Assembly: GCF_000315625.1 (NCBI RefSeq)
Contig: NW_005434430.1
Coordinates: forward strand, 1-43,586
Length of the DNA stretch: 43,586 nt
Source of the DNA: Guillardia theta CCMP2712
Taxonomy: Eukaryota > Cryptophyceae > Pyrenomonadales > Geminigeraceae
Reading direction: 5' to 3'
Numbering within the stretch: the stretch's first letter is position 1; the number at the start of each line of letters is the position of its first letter. Positions 8,328 to 19,144 of the stretch are shown in pieces. The position numbers and the translations under genes are program-made. The notes beneath the pieces were generated by a model that had not been told where the DNA came from, ran no database searches, and was given only the letters and a program-made list of their open reading frames with translations.

Positions 8328-10614
8328 ATATAGCCAGAATACAACTCGATATCTGCTGAGACATCAGTGACGAGTACAAGCGCTCACATTGCATCTCGCG
8401 TTCATAGAAGCAGCCTGCTCTGTAGACATCTGTGAGCACGTAACAAGAAAGAGTATGGGTGAAAGAGCTGGGCAGCAGCTTGTCCTGCTGGAATGCCACA
8501 CCTGTGCTGATTGTGTGTTTGTTGAGTTGCACTATGACAGTAGATCTCAAGTCACAATTGGTTCCAATACACGACACTAGGTTAGATCTCAGCAAGAGGC
8601 ACAGGTTCGAAGGTGGCGTACACGATGTAGCTGCCCGTTCACATGTTGCAACAGGTTGACGCTGACGGCGAGGTCCGCGACATCTGTGAACAGGTGCTCC
8701 GTATAATGTCATAAGACATGTTGCGGGCTAATGACCAGCTAACTCGGAGCATCCACGTTTTGTTTCTGAGTATCACATATGCTCAAGTCAAGCAATCGCA
8801 GAGAGATCAAACAGTTGTGTGCATGCAGCGAGCACCTCTATGCCAGCTCAAGACGGTCAAGGTTAAGGCTGTCACGGGCTGATGAAGAAGTTTATCACAG
8901 GCGAGATGATGAGGCTATTGGAGCCGCGATGTGCTCTACATGGCTAGATAAACTGATCCAGCGCAATCAAATCTTGAGCCGGCCCGCACGCCTCGAGTCT
9001 GTCGGGGTAGCTGGTGGCATACACGAGAACAGATGGACTCGGAAGGTGCTGCCTCTCGCTGCTCTCAGCTCAGCCTTGCCCACTCACTGGATCGGATCGA
9101 ATGGCGGCAGCGCAAGAAGCCTTGTCCTCGCACCCTCGTCAGGCTCTGAGGACCCTCACCTCCCCGGCTGCAATTTTCCTTGGAACTACAAAACACGACG
9201 TGCGGTGATTTATGCTGGGCAGAGGGGTTTGACAGGTCGAGGCGGAGGAGAGTCGGGAAGTACTCGGGCTGCGGTAGCTGGCCGTTAGTGCTGCATTGTG
9301 TCTTTTGCTTGTGCGTGAGTAGCTTGTGGTCCGTCGTTACAGTCGAGTATTACAAGGCCAAGAGAAGTGGTATCACCCCCCCCCTGTCTGAATAGCAGCT
9401 GATGTCAGAGAGTACACACCGTCAAGTAGTTTCTTTGTACCCCGCATTTTGCTTTGGCTATTGCATTTGAAAGATATGATGTTGTATGTTTCTCACATAT
9501 AAACACCGCGCAGTAAGATTGTGACACGTGTTCAAGAGATGGATCCAGTACAAGAAAGCCTTTGTACACTCGCGCAACAACAACAACACAGAGTGCTAAA
9601 TCGAATGTCGTTCTCCCCCAATGTGGATTTTGCATAGAGAGAGTTGCACTTTTTGTTTCATGTTTCTGTTTTATACATAACTGCCTGTCATCTGACACCC
9701 TTTCTCAAAGTCATCGTTGATTGGGTTTACAAGTTTGACTGGCGTTTGGAAAGCTGAGAATGTCGAGAGCTGAAAATCTTCGTTACGGTTCAATTTTGAT
9801 GCCTTGCGGTTTATCTGGTCCCAAGTGGATTGTTAAATTGTTTCGCATTCGCCGGAGATTCGCTTGCTTCCTTGCAAGTTCTGCTTATCCTTCTCGCCAC
9901 TTTGCCGTTCCATCTCTTACCTCCATCTTATCCTGGATGGGCGTTGTTGTCTACGTGTCTCCTACTTGGCGGCTAAGAAGTTCCTACTGCTCAGTCATGG
10001 GAGGCTACCTGAGTTAGTTTCCTTTCCCAGTTGAACTGAATCTGACCCGAGCAGTCGGAAATTCGGCTCATGCTCAAGTCGGCTCATGATTCCAGGCCGT
10101 CCTTCAATTCAATCGTGCCGCCATGCGGATAGTGTCAGCCAGAGGGCAGTAAGAGCGAGCCCAACCCGTACTGTGGACACTAGGCGTCGATTTTCCGATC
10201 AGCTTCGTGCAAATGATGCAAAACAACTCCTACGAATCCCTATTGGCAAGATCAAGCCTATTCAAGCAGTTGAGGTGCTTATTGGATTATCCTTTACGGG
10301 CCGTGCACTAAAGAGGATTCCAAACCAGTTTTCAAATAATACCAGAAAGCGAAGATTTTCCGTTCAGAAACATCATCATCATTCCATCAACAAAGCGTTT
10401 CATCGCACCCATACAATTCACAACAATGCATTCTATGAAAGCGGCGATCAGGTGATTTCACACTTATTATTATCGGTACATTAACTCTTCAAAGCAAATC
10501 TGCACAGAATCATGTTGCGAGGTTGGTCAACACCTTTGAAAGGTTCCGTTGAGACATGAGCGAGAGAGTCAAGCCAGGGCCTTTGACCAGTCCAGTATAA
10601 TGTACGCCTGCTTA
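8328..10614. other. Region without a supported gene
   Basis: Short open frames exist (for example 8779-9288 and 10086-10484, plus strand) but none shows domain-like composition, splice-linked neighbours or a recognisable motif. I see no RNA gene here. Confidence 0.5.
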
Positions 10615-11351
10615 TTAGATGAGAAGCTTCTCGATCTGATCTTTGAGCGTCTGGATCTGACCCTTGAGCTGAACATAACCACAGTTACAAGCATGTCGAC
10701 ACTCAAGCAAGTCACACCTGTGAACCCTCGTTGGTGGTGACAGAGGCTGCAATCACAGGACGAGACACCCCGCAAGCGCGACCAAGAGCTTGCTTAGAGG
10801 GAACAAACACGTAGGGTACGTTCTTGTCCTGCCATCGATTTAGACTTACCAAAGAACAAAGTCAAGCATTCTCACCTCGCAAAGTAGGGGAAGATGGAGA
10901 AGAATCTCAAGGGGCTCAGTGTCAGCAGCCATGACGATGAACTCTGAGATGCCTCTGTTGAGAGTCTTGGTGGCCTCGTTCGCTCCCTTCTTGAGCTGCT
11001 TGTAATTGCTTGCTTGCTGCACAAGCTCCAGAATGGTAACAGAAAGGTCTGGAGGAGCAAGGGGGAAAGCCTTGGGATTGACTTCACTCTAACATTCAGT
11101 GTTAGTGTCAAGATACGCGAGTGACACACAGCACATGCGTGAGGGATACATAGAGTCCATGTGAGGGGTACATAGACTCGCCACATGCAAGGGATCTGGA
11201 GAATGTTCGTGTGTTCACAGGCGAATAAAAGCAAGCAATCAAGATCAAAATGCAAGGTAACAAAGTAGAGACAGCAAGAATGACATGGATGTCATCAACA
11301 CCAATGGCCCCCACAGATATGATGCAAGGTCCACGTGAAAGTGATTACCAT
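10615..11351 (-). CDS. SNU13: SNU13 / NHP2L1 (15.5K) U4 snRNP and box C/D snoRNP protein
   Basis: Exons (minus strand) are 11088-10876, 10828-10718 and 10668-10615, with introns of 47 and 49 nt, all GT-AG and in phase; they give 125 residues ending KLLI-stop. The sequence is unmistakable: [36 protein letters not shown] and [14 protein letters not shown] are the L7Ae-family RNA-binding core. The protein binds the K-turn of U4 snRNA and of box C/D snoRNAs in the nucleus and nucleolus. Known homologues are 125-128 residues, so only the start is missing. Exon 11088 begins after TTAG, and the best candidate first exon is an ATG directly followed by GTAATC at 11351-11349 (260-nt intron), which would give 126 residues; this last step is less certain. 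The 5' end faces the plus-strand gene at 11949. Confidence 0.93.
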
Positions 11352-11710
11352 GGTGATGGTAGATTATTGGAACGGAGGTTATGGAACTCGATGCGTAGAA
11401 ATGAGCAAGAAAGGCCGCAGCTTCACCGACAGGTAAGCCTCGGCTGCGACCAGGAGACAGGAAGTGGAAGTGACGAGGGAGCGACCGCGGGGGCTGCTGA
11501 TGGAGGGAGGAGGAGGAGGGCTTCAAGCGACAGGGCACGAGGAAGAGGATCTCAGGGGCACGTGCAGAAAAGCCTATGAACTAAAATTATCAAAACTAAA
11601 GACAATCTAAACCTACAATCTGAACTAAACTGAAAAAATTGTGAGTGGGGATGAGGGCAGCGACTCTTCGATCCATTGGTAAAATATAAAAAATGGAAGG
11701 AGAGGCGAGT

Positions 11711-11806
11711 GGAGGGATAATGGTTGTAAGAGTTTCTGTGATGGAGGGATAATGGTTGTAAGAGTTTCTGTGATAGAGGGATAATGGTTGTAAGAGTTTC
11801 TGTGAT
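11711..11806. repeat. 32-bp tandem repeat, three copies
   Basis: GGAGGGATAATGGTTGTAAG and the following 12 bases are repeated three times with one base difference. The repeat lies in the interval between the divergent SNU13 and the plus-strand gene at 11949. Confidence 0.85.
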
Positions 11807-11948
11807 GGAGGGAGCAAGGTTGATGGAAGACGCATTGTTCGACCAGTGAGAGCAAGGGAGGGGGAGCCCAACGAAACGACAAAGCAAACAAACTGATACT
11901 CATTGTATACAGAAACACATTTGGAGGGTTCTGAGCGTGGGGAGTGTC

Positions 11949-13162
11949 ATGTTGCGGGCGAACAGCATGCCCTTGAGATCAAAAGTTGCAGCCTCTATCC
12001 TTTCGGTAACAACAACAGCAACAGCTTTAGGGAGGTAGTGAACTTTGTGCAGATCATCGCACTGGTCTCATGGGTGGGAATTCTCTATGGAAACCCAGGT
12101 GAGACCACGTGCCTTTCTTGTCTTCATCGCTTTTCTTGTCTTCATCGTCTGTCCTATCTTCATCACTCCAACTCCCCCCCCCTGCAGGTCGCCCGGAAGC
12201 TGTGGTAGACCTAGAGACGGGGGATGCATTCCTAGACATGATGGACAAGAACTTTGACGATGACGACAAGGTAGACTGAGCATGACTCGCAACCTCGTTG
12301 ACAAGACATTAGAAGGTTCAGCTCAAGGCATCGAAAGTGAAGGCGAACCACGTGAGCCAGCAATGGATAACTGAAACTTTGGCTGACATCAGAAACACAG
12401 CAACAGCTTAGCTGGCAGCACACCCCTGAATCAGCGACATGGCCGTCAGAGAAGAATCCTCTCAAGGACTGGGACGAAGACTTCGAGGGAGTAGAGGTGT
12501 TTCCTGCCCCCTTCCTTCCCCAACTCTAAAATGATATCGACCTAAACCTTAAGTGTTCCTCTCTTGCCTCTCCGCCATTTTCCATCTGCTAATTCTCACC
12601 CGTCTCCCTCACTTCCTACTTTCCTCACAGGCTGGTTTCCCGACGACGACAGGAAGCGCTGATTGGCCCTTCACCAAGAACCCTCTCCTCGGGTTCGATG
12701 CTGAGTTCGGGGCCGAGCACAAGGCGAACCCCTGGAAGGGCTGGCAGGTAACCCTCCTCTTGTTCCCTCCTTCCCTCCCTCACCCCCACCCCTCATCCTG
12801 TTGTTCCCTCTCCTCTCCCTCTTCTCCATCTTCCCTTCCCTCTCTCCTACTGACTTGACGTGCAGGGACCAGAAACAACGTGTATGCTAACCTGCCTGCT
12901 CAGTATCCGTAAGCCTCTACTACTTGGCTGAGAGGATTCTCCTCATGCTCGTTTCTCTAATGTCTCGTGCAGGTTTCTCGAGACCAAACTTTTAGGATCA
13001 AGTCCAAACTACCCGGTGAGCTCTGGCATGCCGAATGTCCATGCAGCGACGATGTTGATACGCTCGCCTCAGGACTGGCAGAATTCAGGAGGGTTGAAGG
13101 AGAACAATGTGTTTGATAGCTATACAACAGAGGGAACAGCGACTGGATGGCCGTCCTATTAA
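11949..13162 (+). CDS. Unrecognised small protein with one membrane segment, eight exons
   Basis: The model has exons 11949-12005, 12053-12098, 12188-12270, 12322-12351, 12401-12490, 12631-12747, 12866-12908 and 12973-13162. Introns are GT-AG; the short ones are 47-51 nt. The first two exons join to give a hydrophobic segment (SILSIIALVSWVGILYG), followed by an acidic stretch (DKNFDDDDK) and a Trp/Phe/Pro-rich soluble tail ending TGWPSY. Reading phase agrees at every junction except exon 6 to exon 7, where one base is missing or extra; exons 7-8 are convincing in their own frame. I do not recognise the protein; it looks like a lineage-specific, single-pass membrane protein of about 220 residues. 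An earlier non-coding or short first exon cannot be excluded. Confidence 0.5.
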
Positions 13163-13526
13163 GATTGGGAGCAGCGCTAACAGTTTCTGGCAATCTTGTT
13201 CTTGGCAACATGGCTGCTTGCTAGACAATCTCGTTTTAACAAATTCTTGCCTGCCATCGCTCCAAGACTTTCTTCTGGCAGAAATATTCCGATCGTTGAC
13301 TCCGAGGGATTTTATTTGCCTCCATCATTGTATTAAAGCATGAATCTGTTATGCAGAGATTGACTCATTTCCCTTGTAAAGCATGAATCTGTGACCTCAC
13401 ACGAGCTGACCCTGACCCCTCAGCTCGCCTGCTGTGATTCCTCACTGAATGTCTGGTGCGTGCAAACTCCGCAGCAAATGGCAGCTGGAAGGACTCAGAC
13501 TTGTCAGCACAGCAAGACAGACTCAC

Positions 13527-15092
13527 CAAGCACGATGGCGAAGATGCTGGCAGCTACGAAGATGATGCCGCCCGTTTCGTTCTGCGACGCGCACGTCCAG
13601 TGGGTGTGGCCCTTCACCATGCAGCTGCCGTACGTCATTGCGCAGAATCGTTGGGAAGAGCTCACGAGATCCCGAAGGCGAGCAAGACGACACTCCCAGC
13701 ACCCGAGGACAAGCAGCAGATGAGCGCTGAACAATGTCAGCGAGGGAGGAGGCAAGGAGAATCAGATCACAGCAGTAGTAAGACTTGGAGTGTGGTCTCT
13801 TTCGACGAGGCTCGAGGACAATGCTGGCAGAATTGATCGAATCATCTGCTATAGCCCCGGGATTGTCTTGTTTCGCCTTCTCAGTGTCAGAGCTTGACCA
13901 CAGGAATGACAATCACCATCTTGGTGAAGATGGAATAGACGATCAATGGGAATGGAGGAAAGAGATAGAGATGACGATGATGTTGAGCAACAACTTCATA
14001 CCCTGGAAGGTACAACATCCAAGAGAATTTCACCGCCAGCATCACGTTTCTCTCTCCCTTTGTTTTTCCTGCAGAATGCTTTTTGAGTTTCCCAAGTTAG
14101 AGAAACAGTAATGCTATCTTGTACTTACTTCTTCTTGACTCGGTCCACGATCTCGATTTCTTGTTGAGGCTCAGCGGCATCGAAATCATCTTGATGAATG
14201 TTCTTCTTCTTCTTCTTCTTCTTCTTCTTCTTCTTCTTCTTCTTCTTCTCAAGATAAATACTTGTTACTGTTTGTTCGTCACCTACGTCTGATCAGCATC
14301 ATATCCTTCAGCAGCTCCCGAGCTGCAAACGACCTGATAGACCAGCAGGTCCAGCAGATCGCGCTTTTTCCTCGTCTCTGCCATCTATAGCGTCTTCCTC
14401 GCGCTGGTGCTCATCGCCTTTGACGTGCGTTCGCATGTCATGCTCGCGGATTTGCTTCCAGCTGTCCGACAAGTCGGATCGCGCGGTCTGATCGCTGTCA
14501 GAGTCGTCGCTCGGCGATGTGTAGTGACGCTGGTGGGCGACGGGGAGCTCGTCTTCGACCAGGCAGTGGATCCGCTGCTTCACCTGAGACTGGTTCTGAA
14601 TGCGAGCCTCCTGCTTCTCGACGAGGTGTCAGCAACGAGTCGACGTCAGAGTCGATGCGTGTACCTTGAAGCTGTGCTCGAATATCTGACCAGAGATGGT
14701 CGAGAAGAGCGTCGCCTCTACCTCTACCGCCTGTCTCACCACATGCGGCCTTGCACTGCCCTCGTCTTCGTCCATCTCTGGGGCAAGCACATCATCTTGG
14801 GATCGAAGCGGCGGCAGGAGAGGAGGATCGTGACTCGACGAGACTCCTAGACGCACATCCTCTTCAAGCTCAGCCTGAAATCGTTTTAAGCATGAGACGA
14901 AGCCATTTTCACTCACCGTTCTATCCGAATCGCTGTCTCCTGCATTGCTGGGATTCTCGTTGGTCTGCAGGTGAGTCAGCCCAGCAACGACGCCTATGAT
15001 GATCATCGCACAAGAGCATTCGAAGACTCTGAGACCGTCGCCTCCCTCCTCTGTTGCACATCTGCGTCGGAGCTCTCCCCATCGCTCGTCAT
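13527..15092 (-). CDS. Unrecognised acidic and Lys-rich protein with hydrophobic C-terminal part
   Basis: Exons that fit well, on the minus strand, are 15092-15012, 14964-14917, 14874-14665, 14610-14334, 14288-14129, and one starting at 14068. Introns are 47, 42, 54, 45 and 60 nt, all GT-AG with matching phase. The N-terminus (MTSDGESSDAD) and following exons are rich in Asp, Glu and Ser. Exon 5 encodes a run of 15 Lys from an AAG repeat, then an acidic stretch. From about 14020 downward the frames encode hydrophobic segments (KLLLNIIVISISFL; PFPLIVYSIF; GGIIFVAASIFAIVLG) that do not join in one frame with the splice sites I can see; there is either a frame break near 13965 or missed exons. 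The 3' end is unresolved. I do not recognise a family; a membrane protein is likely. Confidence 0.45.
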
Positions 15093-15247
15093 GCCTCGCC
15101 TACTTGTCGGTTGCGCATTCAAGCGTTGAATACAACCTAGAAATGGGTTAAGAGGCTTCGATGCAAAGCCTCCCTCCTTGACTCCCTCCCTGCCTTGTTG
15201 ACCCCCTGCCTCCCTGCTTGCATTCCTCCCTGCCTCCCCCCCTCTCT

Positions 15248-15776
15248 NNNNNNNNNNNNNNNNNNNNNNNNNNNNNNNNNNNNNNNNNNNNNNNNNNNNN
15301 NNNNNNNNNNNNNNNNNNNNNNNNNNNNNNNNNNNNNNNNNNNNNNNNNNNNNNNNNNNNNNNNNNNNNNNNNNNNNNNNNNNNNNNNNNNNNNNNNNNN
15401 NNNNNNNNNNNNNNNNNNNNNNNNNNNNNNNNNNNNNNNNNNNNNNNNNNNNNNNNNNNNNNNNNNNNNNNNNNNNNNNNNNNNNNNNNNNNNNNNNNNN
15501 NNNNNNNNNNNNNNNNNNNNNNNNNNNNNNNNNNNNNNNNNNNNNNNNNNNNNNNNNNNNNNNNNNNNNNNNNNNNNNNNNNNNNNNNNNNNNNNNNNNN
15601 NNNNNNNNNNNNNNNNNNNNNNNNNNNNNNNNNNNNNNNNNNNNNNNNNNNNNNNNNNNNNNNNNNNNNNNNNNNNNNNNNNNNNNNNNNNNNNNNNNNN
15701 NNNNNNNNNNNNNNNNNNNNNNNNNNNNNNNNNNNNNNNNNNNNNNNNNNNNNNNNNNNNNNNNNNNNNNNNNNNN
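15248..15776. other. Assembly gap (529 N)
   Basis: Unknown bases. The left edge is a CCCTCCCTGC-rich low-complexity stretch and the right edge is the 15-bp minisatellite, so the gap probably reflects an unassembled repeat. Confidence 1.
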
Positions 15777-16673
15777 AGGGTAGAGAATGGGAGAGCATGG
15801 AGATAACAGGATGGGAGATAAGAGAATAGAAGATAACAGGATGGGAGATAAGAGGATGGGAGATAAGAGAATAGGAAGATAAAGGATGGGAGATAAGAGG
15901 ATGGGAGATAAGAGAATAGAAGATAAGAGGATGGGAGATAGAGGATGGGAGGTAAGAGGATGGGAGATAAGAGGATGGGAGATAAGAGGATGGGAGATAA
16001 GAGGATGGGAGATAAGAGGATGGGAGACTAAGAGGATGGGAGATAAGAGAATAGAAGATAAGAGGATGGGAGATAACAGGATGGGAGATAAGAGGATGGG
16101 AGATAAGAGGATGGGAGATAGAGGATGGGAGATAAGAGGATGGGAGATAAGAGGATGGGAGATAAGAGGATGGGAGATAAGAGAATAGAAGATAAGAGGA
16201 TGGGAGATAAGAGGATGGGAGATAAGAGGATGGGAGATAAGAGAATAGAAGATAAGAGGATAGGAGATAAGAGGATGGGAGATAAGAGAATAGAAGATAA
16301 GAGGATGGGAGATAACAGGATGGGAGAATAAGAGAATAGGAAGATAAGAGGATGGGAGATAAGAGGATGGGAGATAAGAGGATGGGAGATAAGAGGATGG
16401 GAGATAAGAGAATAGAAGATAAGAGGATGGGAGATAGAGGATGGGAGATAGAGAATAGAAGATAAGAGGATGGGAGATAAGAGGATGGGAGATAAGAGGA
16501 TGGGAGATAAGAGGATGGGAGATAAGAGGATGGGAGGTAAGAGGATGGGAGGTAAGAGGATGGGAGATAAGAGGATGGGAGATAGGAGAATAGAAGATAA
16601 GAGGATGGGAGATAAGAGGATGGGAGATAGAGGATGGGAGATAGAGGATGGGAGATAGAGGATGGGATATTGG
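15777..16673. repeat. 15-bp minisatellite, about 60 copies
   Basis: Tandem GATGGGAGATAAGAG units carry a recurring variant (GAATAGAAGATAAGA). Because 15 is a multiple of 3, long spurious frames run through it on both strands; they are not genes. The array extends to the assembly gap and may be longer than shown. 16674-16948 contains no supported gene. Confidence 0.95.
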
Positions 16674-16948
16674 AGAACAGATTGGACCACAGCACACCAA
16701 GTCAAAGAAGGGAGTGATGATGCTAAGCAAAATGCTGCGAAATGGCTCATGTGTGTTTGATCAAGACGACATCACGACTACAAGGATACATGACGATGCA
16801 AGGGAATCTTTACGAAGCTGTTTATGGACAAAGGAATGATACCACTATGATAAAGATTTGTGCATGATAATCCACCCCTCCTTCTTCGGTCTGCGATCTT
16901 CTCCTTCATAAGGCACAACAACCTGCTCATGCTGTTTGGCATCTCTTA

Positions 16949-18424
16949 CTACGAGAACTTCTTGTAACGCACCTTGTTGAGAACGTTGAGCTGCAACCAT
17001 GTCGGCTGCTGCCAGGTCTCTCTGTACCTGCCGTTTCATCGTGACAAGAAACGTGACAGCAGCAGGCAAGAAGGCAGACCCGAAGTTGGAGTAGATTTGA
17101 CGAACGTTGTCATTCTCCACATGCAAGAAGATCTCCGAATAGCCCCACTGCCCCATCATCTCACTTCCAACTTCTCCTCTCTTCCGCCGCCACAGCCACC
17201 CCCGCCTCCTCCTCCTCCTCCTCCTCCTCCTCCTCACCGTCTTGCACTTGTCCTCGCACCATTCCACCAACTTTCGGGCGATCCCTTCACAGCTCGTCAC
17301 CAGGCTGTCAATCAGCTGCTGTCGCCTGACCTTGTCGGCGGTATCGGGGCAGGACCGACAAGTTGAAGAGGTAAGGCTTGGGAGGCGAAGGGCGCGCAGG
17401 GTACGGCACGAGGATCAGCTCGACAGCTCCAGCGATCTCGCCGCTGTTATTGATGACAGCCTGCGCGGGTGTGAATGTGAAGAAGTAGACAGGGAGGAGG
17501 GGAGCACCTTTCCCACGGCACAGAGCTCTTGCTTCTTCGTCTTGGGATCTTTCCTCGTCACTTCGCTCAACCTCGTGTAGACCTGCCCAGCTCGTCTTCA
17601 CCTGCCGCTGGGGCTGAAGAACTTCAACCCCACCTGCTTCCGAGAGTTGACAAAGTCGTGACCGAAGAACTCCTTGCCGTCGGGGCCTCTGGGTGACAGC
17701 ATGAGGGGAACGAGCCTGCTTCGACTTGCGGACCTGAAGGGGAGGAGTGACTTGGGCAAGAAGGGAACAAGCGATCTTGGGAGGAAGCTCATCGCCGCGA
17801 GCTCGGGGGGGATCTCGGAAAGGTCACAGCATCCTGGGAGGTATGAACACACAGCAGATATGCTAGAATGATGACAGACCATAGAATGATTTCATCGAGG
17901 CGTTGACGATAGGAATGATATCCTGCGGTTACAGGTCAGGAAACAGCACAGCACAGCACAGCACAGCACAGCACAGCATATTAGCAACTCCTCCCTCACA
18001 CATGCAGCATCACTCGCCTTGGGTGTGGCATCAAGAATGCTAACAGAATCGGGCCGTTGGGTCTGAAAGTGACGCAAGATGTGACAACTCTGATCAAATA
18101 GTCGTGTTCGATCGTAGCAACAAGGGCAACAACCTGCATCGACAAGCCCAGGACGCGGATAGAAGTAGGGTGAGGCGCTAGGACTGGAACCCACTCAGAT
18201 TTCCTCCTGTCCATCATACATCGATGATGGAGAGAGATGACACGACTGGTGGCGGGGATGAACGTGAGATCTGAATATCCTTGCAACGATTGTTGCACCT
18301 GATCCTTCGTCAGTCTCAATTTTCCCGCTTCAATCCCTCCAGCATTCACAAAAGACAACACATGCAAGTAGGAGAGGGCCTGTGCATGGAAGACATGGGA
18401 GGACGAGACCGTCATGCATAGCAT
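16949..18424 (-). CDS. GCN5-related N-acetyltransferase (GNAT), about 365 aa
   Basis: Exons (minus strand) are 18424-18014, 17922-17880, 17833-17634, 17582-17508, 17460-17238, 17147-17080 and 17027-16949. Introns are 91, 46, 51, 47, 90 and 52 nt. The GNAT core is clear: a beta strand with IAGAVELILVPY, then YLFNLSVLPRYRRQGQAT, the acetyl-CoA pyrophosphate-binding motif A (RRxGxA), then an amphipathic helix, then WGYSEIFLHVENDN and a spliced IYSNFGY at the domain end. The family transfers an acetyl group from acetyl-CoA to an amine; the substrate cannot be told. One extra base in GACAGCAGCTG (about 17313-17316) breaks the frame just after motif A. The N-terminal 137 codons before 18014 join in phase but look unlike GNAT and are less certain. 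The fifth intron contains a CCT repeat and the first a CAGCA repeat. Confidence 0.75.
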
Positions 18425-19144
18425 CTATTTGATGCCGCATCTGCTTATCTCTCTTTCTCCGCATCTCTGCATCGCCTGCGACTTACCAGCATTGCGGCAA
18501 TCGCGATACGCAATGCAGCCATGGCGGATCCGAGACTGATGGCTGATCCGATGTGAGGTAGTACCACTGTAGTACCAGTGCTTTACCCCAGGGTGGAGTC
18601 TACATTGAGTGGGTAGGGTACTCGATTATCGAATTAGCTCAAAATTTTTTGTGGAAGTGGTTCAGCCAAGGCTCCGGTGACGGTGGGGTACTGTTAACAA
18701 GGGGGGTGGTGCTTTCCAAGACCCGGTAGATGTCACCATTGGAGTAGAGGTTGATAATCAGTACGGGTACTTTGAATAATGACAATGACCGGTCATAAAG
18801 ACCATCAGGTAGGCGAACGCCAAGGGTAGCATTCGGAAGACTGGGAGGTGATGGTGGTGCTGATGGATAGGGTAGGGTGGTGGGGTAATGGGATGCTTTT
18901 CACGATGCTGGGTGACGTAAGACGGGAGGGAGGAAGTGAGAGGGGGGGGATGAAGAAGCGAATGTGAGGGTAAGGAGAATGCAGAGATGACGGAATGAGA
19001 GGGGATGAAGTAGTCCAAGAAGAAGTACACTGGAGAACGAGTGAACATATCCCCACTCTCCTGAAAAGACTAATTCAGAAGTAATTATGTAGATTGAAAA
19101 GCTTATCTTGATACGAAATCCACCATGGATTGAAGAAGAAGGAC
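18425..19144. other. Divergent intergenic region, no feature seen
   Basis: This stretch lies between the diverging GNAT and SPRY genes. It holds G-rich low-complexity sequence but no gene, RNA or motif I can support. Confidence 0.5.

Noticed and set aside
11250-11579. Plus-strand frame between SNU13 and the next gene
   Set aside because: It overlaps the likely SNU13 5' region and lacks protein-like composition or in-phase splice partners.
15003-16750. Long frames of 240-575 codons over the minisatellite and gap
   Set aside because: They are products of a 15-bp repeat and unknown bases, with Ser-His-Pro-Leu periodicity and no domain.
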